Source: CAZTPJ01 sp964614515 (GTDB lineage Bacteria; Planctomycetota; Phycisphaerae; Phycisphaerales; UBA1924). From it: DNA of 64,000 nucleotides. Every line of letters starts with the position of its first letter. The first letter of the stretch is position 1. The DNA is taken from contig CAZTPJ010000006.1 in NCBI GenBank assembly GCA_964614515.1, forward strand, positions 8,361-72,360, written 5' to 3'. Of the stretch, positions 59,156-64,000 are shown piece by piece. The translations under genes and the position numbers were made by a program. The notes below the pieces were generated by a model, which had not been told where the DNA came from, ran no database searches, and saw nothing but the letters and a program-made list of their open reading frames with translations.

Positions 59156-59660
59156 AGCGGCCGGTTCCAGACGTGCGTTCCAGTTGCTCACGTTGTGCGG
59201 GCTTGGGCATCGCCGTCCGGCCTCGGGCACGTGGGGCTCGCTGCCGGTGCTGGTCTTCGGAGCCGCACTGCTCTATCCGCATTTTGAGTGGGGCTGGCCC
59301 GTGTGGTTGTTTCACGTCGGCATGGCCCTGTGGGTGATCGTGTTCTCGCTGGCGTGCGTGATGTACGGCGATCATGCCGAGGCGAGGTTCGGCCGGGATC
59401 CATCAGAGGTGGTGGCCGATGAGGCGGCCGGGCAGGGACTGACGCTGCTCTTGCTGCCGATGGCCGCGTTGGAAAACACGGCGGCGGGCCTGTTCCTGTT
59501 TGTGATGTCGTTTTTCGCGTTTCGCGTGATGGACATCTTCAAGCCGTGGCCCGCGGATCGACTCCAGCGCATCGTCGGCGGTTGGGGGATCCTGCTGGAT
59601 GATCTTGCGGCCGCGGTGTGGGCCGCCGCGGTGATGTGGGTCGTGGTGGGTGTTGGCTGA
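59142..59660 (+). CDS. pgpA: Phosphatidylglycerophosphatase A
   Basis: A 172-residue membrane protein with the PgpA pattern: GLGHRRPASGTWGSL at the start, EVVADEAAGQ in the middle and FRVMDIFKPWPADRLQ followed by GWGILLDDLAAAVWA. It dephosphorylates the pgsA product to phosphatidylglycerol. It starts at a GTG (59142) inside the end of pgsA, with AAGGAG at the right distance upstream. The clear overlap indicates translational coupling. Confidence 0.92.
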   Translation: MIRREAAGSRRAFQLLTLCGLGHRRPASGTWGSLPVLVFGAALLYPHFEWGWPVWLFHVGMALWVIVFSLACVMYGDHAEARFGRDPSEVVADEAAGQGLTLLLLPMAALENTAAGLFLFVMSFFAFRVMDIFKPWPADRLQRIVGGWGILLDDLAAAVWAAAVMWVVVGVG

Positions 59661-59759
59661 GGCGAACGGCGTGGTGGAGAGATCCGCCGTGGGTGGCGAA
59701 AGTGAATCGCCGAGGCCACGGTGACCTCGGCGCAGACTTCCTGTTCGGTTTTCTGACCA

Positions 59760-60596
59760 TCACAGCGGACGTCGGCGCGGCGGCTGGCGTTCGCCGGGTT
59801 TCTCGGCGTCGGGTGGCGGTGCATGCTGCGGGCGATCGTTCATGCGCGGACGGCGATCGTCGTTCTGGCCGTGGGGCTGATCGGCTCGCGGCCCGCGCGG
59901 CTGTGGCACGGCCGGCTCCGCCATCCGTTGGCGCAGACGTTCGAGACCTTCGGGCGGAACATCGCCATCGAATCGCTGTCGCAGGTGCTCGCGCAGTTCG
60001 GGCCGAGCACCGGCGGCCGAACGATCATCATCGCGCTGAGCGCGGCCTGGCGGCGACATCGGCCGTTGCCCCTGCGAACCCATGCCTCGCGGAGCCGCGT
60101 GTGATGGTCCAGACTGGCCGCGTGCGCCGGGCGCTGTGCGACGCCCGAACTCGAACCCGCGTTCAAACGCCTCGCGCCGAAGCATCAGTTCGCGCAGGTG
60201 TGTACGCCGATCGTCATGACGACCACGCGCATCATCGAAACGTCCACCAAACCCGCGGCCACCATCAGCGCCACGATGGCTCTGCGGTCCGCCGTGATGC
60301 GGGCCTGCGTGACCATGACATGGGCAATCGCACGGCGGGCCGACGAAACGCGGCGTGCCACGGCCTTGTGGACCGAAGGACTGCTCGCGACGACCCAGCG
60401 GCGCCCGGTCCCGCGGCCGGTCGCTGATCGGCCCGCGAGACTCACGCTCAGGCATCGGTTGACGGTCGGACATGGGCTGACGCGCCGCCTCTGGCGCAGG
60501 GCCGTGACGTTGACGCGGGCCGACTTCGGGTTGAGCGAGAACGACTGGCGCAACGATGGCGCACGCGGCCAGAATCGGCCACACAACGGACTTCAT
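59760..60596 (-). CDS. Exported Arg/Pro/Gly-rich low-complexity protein
   Basis: A 278-residue protein with signal peptide (MKSVVWPILAACAIVAPVVLA then Q). The mature part is rich in Arg, Pro, Gly, Asp and His, with a CDCPCHGHAGPHHGG cluster near residue 95 that could bind metal. No domain is recognised. AAGGAGA precedes the ATG at 60596. Convergent with pgpA. Confidence 0.7.
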   Translation of the reverse strand: MKSVVWPILAACAIVAPVVLAQPEVGPRQRHGPAPEAARQPMSDRQPMPERESRGPISDRPRDRAPLGRREQSFGPQGRGTPRFVGPPCDCPCHGHAGPHHGGPQSHRGADGGRGFGGRFDDARGRHDDRRTHLRELMLRREAFERGFEFGRRTAPGARGQSGPSHAAPRGMGSQGQRPMSPPGRAQRDDDRSAAGARPELREHLRQRFDGDVPPEGLERLRQRMAEPAVPQPRGPRADQPHGQNDDRRPRMNDRPQHAPPPDAEKPGERQPPRRRPL

Positions 60597-60774
60597 GTTC
60601 AATCTCCTTGTTGTACACGCCGCGAGCCTCATGGCCCGCGTGTGCATGGCTCAACGCGGCGTGTGGGGGCGTATTGCGGGCACGGTCCGGGTCCGGTAGT
60701 ATCAACGTGGGGTGAAAGGTGCGGATCGCCACACCGAAGAAACGCGGAGAGGTGATTCGAGAAAGGAGCGGCCC

Positions 60775-61059
60775 ATGCCGTGTCTGATTGCTGGCGTTGC
60801 GATGTTCTTCCCCCGGCTCGTGATCATCCTGCTGGCGATCTTCAGCGACTACCTCGGCTCCGCATACACGAATGTACTCTGGCCGATCCTCGGGTTCTTC
60901 TTCCTGCCGTACACGACGCTGGTGTACGCCTGGGCGCACCACAGCAGCGGCGGATCGATCTCCGGGCTGTACATCGTCGCGATCGTGATCGCGGTGCTGG
61001 CGGACCTTGGCGCCATCGGCGGCGGCGGCGCCAGCGCGCGAAGCATGAAGCGCGTTTGA
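60775..61059 (+). CDS. Small membrane protein with three helices
   Basis: A 94-residue protein. Hydrophobic segments occur near residues 7-25 (FFPRLVIILLAIFSDYLG), 33-53 and 60-78. GAAAGGAGCGG precedes the ATG at 60775. The size and helices recall small YqaE-like or DUF-type membrane proteins but no match can be claimed. An inverted repeat (61107-61185) lies just downstream and may end the transcript. Confidence 0.72.
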   Translation: MPCLIAGVAMFFPRLVIILLAIFSDYLGSAYTNVLWPILGFFFLPYTTLVYAWAHHSSGGSISGLYIVAIVIAVLADLGAIGGGGASARSMKRV

Positions 61060-61106
61060 TACCCACCGGCGCGAACGGACAACATGGTCAGGTCGTCGTT
61101 GAAGAT

Positions 61107-61185
61107 TCACCGCGGAGGGCGCCGAGGGCGCGGAGTTGGATGAGCAATCTCATCCTCTCGGCGCACTCCGCGAACTCCGCGGTGA
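61107..61185. repeat. TCACCGCGGAG inverted repeat
   Basis: TCACCGCGGAG (61107-61117) and CTCCGCGGTGA (61175-61185) are perfect inverses around a GC-rich interior. The right end with the six preceding nucleotides repeats at 47353-47369. It lies between two convergent genes. Confidence 0.8.
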
Positions 61186-61215
61186 GTTGTGCATGTAGCG
61201 ACAACGGAACCAGCG

Positions 61216-63300
61216 TCAGTTGCCATCATGGGCCGGTTCGGCATCATCTTCCACCGGCGCCACCGGCCACCGATTGTTCGCCGGGTCGATGTCCGGCAGC
61301 CGAGAGTCGGGGTCGATCATCACTTCGGTGATTGTCCGCCCATCCGTGCGCACGCGCGCCGCGAACGAGTTGGTTGAAAACCACGCCTCCACCGGCAACT
61401 CGTGATCCTCCATCGCCCCATCGCTGAACGTCAGGCGATACGGCATCGGCATCACCATCTCCCCGAGATTCGCGAACATGATCACTGCCCACGCTTCACC
61501 TTCGGATTGTTCCACGGACTCCACGGCCTGATCGAGCTGCGTGCTTTCAATGAACCACCCGCGCCAGAACCATGCGAGATCCTCCCCCGCCACATCTTCC
61601 ATCGTGCGGAAAAAATCCGCCGGCTGCGGACTCTTGAACGCCCAGCGATGGATGTACTCGCGAAACGCGCGATCGAACCTCTCAGGCCCCAGCACAACCT
61701 CGCGCAGCAGCACCAGCGCCACGGCCGGCTTGGTATACGCCATCGTGCCCAGCAGTCCGCGCCCATAGTGATCGGGATAGGTGGCCATCGGCTGCGGAAT
61801 GCCGCGGCGCATCGTCGATGAGAACGCGCGAGGCTCAGCGCGTCCGCCGGTGGTCTCCGGGTATCGGTCGCGAGTCGAGTAATAGTTGATGAACGTGGTG
61901 AAGCCCTCATCCATCCACGCATAGCGCCGTTCATCCGTGTTCACCACCATCGGGAACCAGTTGTGGCCGATCTCGTGGGTGGTGACGCCCCACAGGCCGC
62001 GTTCGCTCGTGCGATTGCGACAGAAGAGAATCATCGGATACTCCATGCCGCCCACGATGCCGTTGACATTGATCGCCGATGGATAGGGATAGGTGAACCA
62101 TCGCGTGTTGTAGCCTTCGATCGCGGCGCGGAGCATCTCGGTGCTCTGGTTCCACAGCGGCAGCGCTTCCTTGGGGTACACCGATTGCACCAGCGTGTGT
62201 CCGATCCCCGCGGCGTCCCAGATGAACGCGTCGGATGAAGCCCATGCGAACGTGCGAACATCGCGCGCCTTGTAGTGCCAGGTGAGCGGACCATCGCCGG
62301 CCGGGCGCGACGCGGGATCGCCGACTTCCTCCGCGCTGCGGATGATGACTGTCTCCGCGCTGGCGCGGGCGCGCTCCACGCGATCACGCTGCTCGCGCGT
62401 CAAAACCTGCTGAGGATTCTGAAGTTCACCCGTGGCCGCGACGATGTGCGAGCGCGGAACCGTCAGTTTCACGTCATAGTCCCCGAAGTTCGTGTAGAAC
62501 TCGCCCGCGCCCAGATACGGCATCGTGTTCCACCCCTCGACATCGTCATAGACCGCGACGTTGGGGAACCACTGCGCGAGTTGAAAGATGACACCCTGCT
62601 CAACATCCTCAATCCCAAGCCTGTCCGACCCATACGGCGGAATGTTGAACGACCACGCGATGTCAAACGCGAACGTGCCGCCCCCGGCGCGAATCGGCGC
62701 GGGCAGGTCGATCCGCCCGAGCGTGTCGTGGATGTGCAGGGGAAGTTCCGCGCCCGGCGCGATGACGGCCCGCCCGCCCGTGCGCGTGCTCAGACGCACC
62801 TCCTGCGCGAGCGTGACCGATTCGATCGTGTATCCGCCTTCAAATCCGTCGCGATTGCCGAATCGCGCGCCGCGCGATGTCAGCCGCGCGCCACGGCTCT
62901 CGGGATTGAACAGATTCTGTTCAAGATTGAGCCAGACATATGACAGATCATGCGGCGAGTTGTTGGTGTAGGTGATGCGGGCCTTGGCCGTGAGCGTTCG
63001 CGCGACATCGTCGAGCGTCGCTTCGATGGTGTAGTCCACGCGCTGCTGCCAATACTCGGGCCCCGGCGCGCCAGACCCCAGTCGAACCTCGTTCGGCGAT
63101 GGCAGCGCGAGCCGGGAGAAGATCGTCTCGGGCGCACGCGGACCAGGCACACGCATCCCGGGTCCATCAGGCTCCGGTTGCGCCCGGCGTGGCGTGGCGC
63201 GGACGGCCGGGGGCTCCTGCGTTGTGGGCGCATCCTGGCCGACGGCGATCGGAATCCAGAGCGATGTCAGACAGACGATGGCGGCATGTCGCGCGTGCAT
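61216..63300 (-). CDS. Exported M1-family metallopeptidase (aminopeptidase N-like)
   Basis: A 694-residue exported protein. The signal peptide ends near AVGQ (residue ~22). An N-terminal beta-domain follows (VDYTIEATLDDVARTLTAKA), then the catalytic domain with GGMEYPMI (a GxMEN-like motif with Tyr for Asn), the zinc motif HEIGHNWFP and a downstream Glu in WMDEGFT. M1 enzymes trim N-terminal residues from peptides. The non-canonical GGMEYP is a known variant among bacterial M1 peptidases. Start: ATG at 63300 with GAAGGAG upstream. Confidence 0.92.
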   Translation of the reverse strand: MHARHAAIVCLTSLWIPIAVGQDAPTTQEPPAVRATPRRAQPEPDGPGMRVPGPRAPETIFSRLALPSPNEVRLGSGAPGPEYWQQRVDYTIEATLDDVARTLTAKARITYTNNSPHDLSYVWLNLEQNLFNPESRGARLTSRGARFGNRDGFEGGYTIESVTLAQEVRLSTRTGGRAVIAPGAELPLHIHDTLGRIDLPAPIRAGGGTFAFDIAWSFNIPPYGSDRLGIEDVEQGVIFQLAQWFPNVAVYDDVEGWNTMPYLGAGEFYTNFGDYDVKLTVPRSHIVAATGELQNPQQVLTREQRDRVERARASAETVIIRSAEEVGDPASRPAGDGPLTWHYKARDVRTFAWASSDAFIWDAAGIGHTLVQSVYPKEALPLWNQSTEMLRAAIEGYNTRWFTYPYPSAINVNGIVGGMEYPMILFCRNRTSERGLWGVTTHEIGHNWFPMVVNTDERRYAWMDEGFTTFINYYSTRDRYPETTGGRAEPRAFSSTMRRGIPQPMATYPDHYGRGLLGTMAYTKPAVALVLLREVVLGPERFDRAFREYIHRWAFKSPQPADFFRTMEDVAGEDLAWFWRGWFIESTQLDQAVESVEQSEGEAWAVIMFANLGEMVMPMPYRLTFSDGAMEDHELPVEAWFSTNSFAARVRTDGRTITEVMIDPDSRLPDIDPANNRWPVAPVEDDAEPAHDGN

Positions 63301-63357
63301 GGATGACTCCTTCAGGAAGGAGCATCGTATCGTGAAACACATCAGCGTGGGGCTCGA

Positions 63358-63717
63358 TCAGCGCTTCGCGCGACGCCCGGGCTTGGTCCGCGGGGCTTTG
63401 GCGATATCGGCCGTGGCGATCTGTGCCTCCAGCCTTGCCACGGCCTGCTGAAGGTCGGCCACGGCGTCCGACAACCGAGCGATCTCATCTGTCTCGGCGG
63501 CGCGGGAGACGCGGTGAACCGGCCGGAGTTTGCGCGGCGCAGGGTCACGCCCGGGCGTCCAAGGCTCACGGGTGATGGCGGCATCCTCGGCCACGGCCTC
63601 AAACGTGGCCGTACGCGGAGCATCCACGACCACCGAGCGAACGAGGTCGGCCAACGCAGTGGCCGTGGCATGAAAGGCGAGGCGTGGATCCGGTTGGGGA
63701 TTTCGACGGGTCGGCAT
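63358..63717 (-). CDS. Small protein with C-terminal coiled coil
   Basis: A 119-residue protein. The last ~50 residues contain IARLSDAVADLQQAVARLEAQI, a short coiled coil, and end in a Lys/Arg-rich tail (RTKPGRRAKR). The N-terminal part (LAFHATATALADLVRSVVVDAP) is helical. No family is recognised. CGGAGA precedes the ATG at 63717. The gene is 57 bp upstream of the M1 peptidase start, on the same strand, and may share its transcript. Confidence 0.65.
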   Translation of the reverse strand: MPTRRNPQPDPRLAFHATATALADLVRSVVVDAPRTATFEAVAEDAAITREPWTPGRDPAPRKLRPVHRVSRAAETDEIARLSDAVADLQQAVARLEAQIATADIAKAPRTKPGRRAKR

Positions 63718-64000
63718 CGTCAGTCTCCGCAGGCCGTGCGGTGGCCATGCTCGCCCATCGGCGTTCCGGGGACCAGCGGAGCAGCACAAGGGGTCTGGTC
63801 TGGCCGGGTGAGGTTTCATGCGCGTGGTTCAGTGCGAGGACCCCAGCGGGTGTGCCACTGGCGGCGTGCCCGCCAGTGCCCTGCCTCCAAACCACCGGCG
63901 GATAAACCGCCAGTGGCACGAACCGCTCGCAAACATCCAGGTTTCCCGGTCACTCACGCCCGTTGACCTCATCCCATCGCCCGAGCACAGCGGCAAGTCC
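63718..64000. other. Right-edge intergenic region
   Basis: No gene with coding character was found. It holds a 13-nt perfect inverted repeat (GTGCCACTGGCGG, 63852-63864; CCGCCAGTGGCAC, 63907-63919) and a GGCGTGCCCGCC hairpin between the arms. A promoter for the small coiled-coil gene could lie here but none is convincing. Confidence 0.65.

Overview
The window reads as a GC-rich chromosome segment from a planctomycete, most likely class Phycisphaerae. Three features support this: C-terminal GC-type dockerin-like repeats (D-x-F-D-F-L-x-F-x-N) on two secreted proteins; PEP-CTERM-like sorting tails (VPAPSALALLG...RRRR); and a 53-residue small basic protein of a type I know from the PVC group. The taxonomy is inference from these signatures. 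No rRNA, CRISPR array, transposase or prophage was seen. One tRNA (Ile, GAT) is present. A 100-N scaffold gap lies at 25600-25699.

Layout. 1-1842: a membrane zinc-ribbon protein running off the left edge, divergent from an EamA transporter. 1869-16207 (all minus): a five-component set made of a MoxR ATPase, a DUF5691-like protein, a SWIM zinc-finger protein, a VWA/MIDAS protein and a DUF5682-like protein. It is split by a three-gene glycan/methyltransferase block (sulfotransferase-glycosyltransferase fusion and two methyltransferases) and followed by a LEA14-like lipoprotein. 16322-18417: a type II restriction-modification pair. 18491-20686: PDH E1 alpha, and a divergent Xre/RES toxin-antitoxin operon with a palindromic operator centred on its -10 box. 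20836-27110: a secreted beta-propeller dockerin protein, an exported amidohydrolase, and two identical tandem PEP-CTERM genes. 27242-32991: tRNA-Ile, a persulfide dioxygenase/rhodanese, a ParE-type toxin-antitoxin pair, another amidohydrolase, a decayed vapBC locus and an M14 carboxypeptidase. 33134-36723: Fpg, TruA and a glycosyltransferase. 36639-46960: a polysaccharide/sugar utilisation group (GH38-like, GH2, ribokinase, hydrolase). 47406-56720: an M19 dipeptidase, membrane proteins, a degenerate PilB/GspE-like protein, a CvpA-like protein and an M28-PDZ peptidase. 57054-59660: small basic protein, aminotransferase, pgsA and pgpA. 59760-64000: low-complexity exported protein, M1 peptidase and small proteins.

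A second theme is the density of short palindromic repeats. At least five families recur between genes and, strikingly, inside reading frames (truA, GH2, M19 dipeptidase, DUF5682-like), usually without breaking the frame. One is a 122-bp element with 15-bp terminal inverted repeats and another is a ~190-bp element with 29-bp inverted repeats. Long G/C homopolymers (8-11 nt) inside genes are also frequent.

The best candidate for an under-described system is the MoxR/VWA/SWIM/DUF5691/DUF5682 set. Its members look like an ATPase-adaptor machine of unknown target and may act in stress or conflict responses. The degenerate membrane-anchored PilB-like protein next to a CvpA-like protein is a second candidate.
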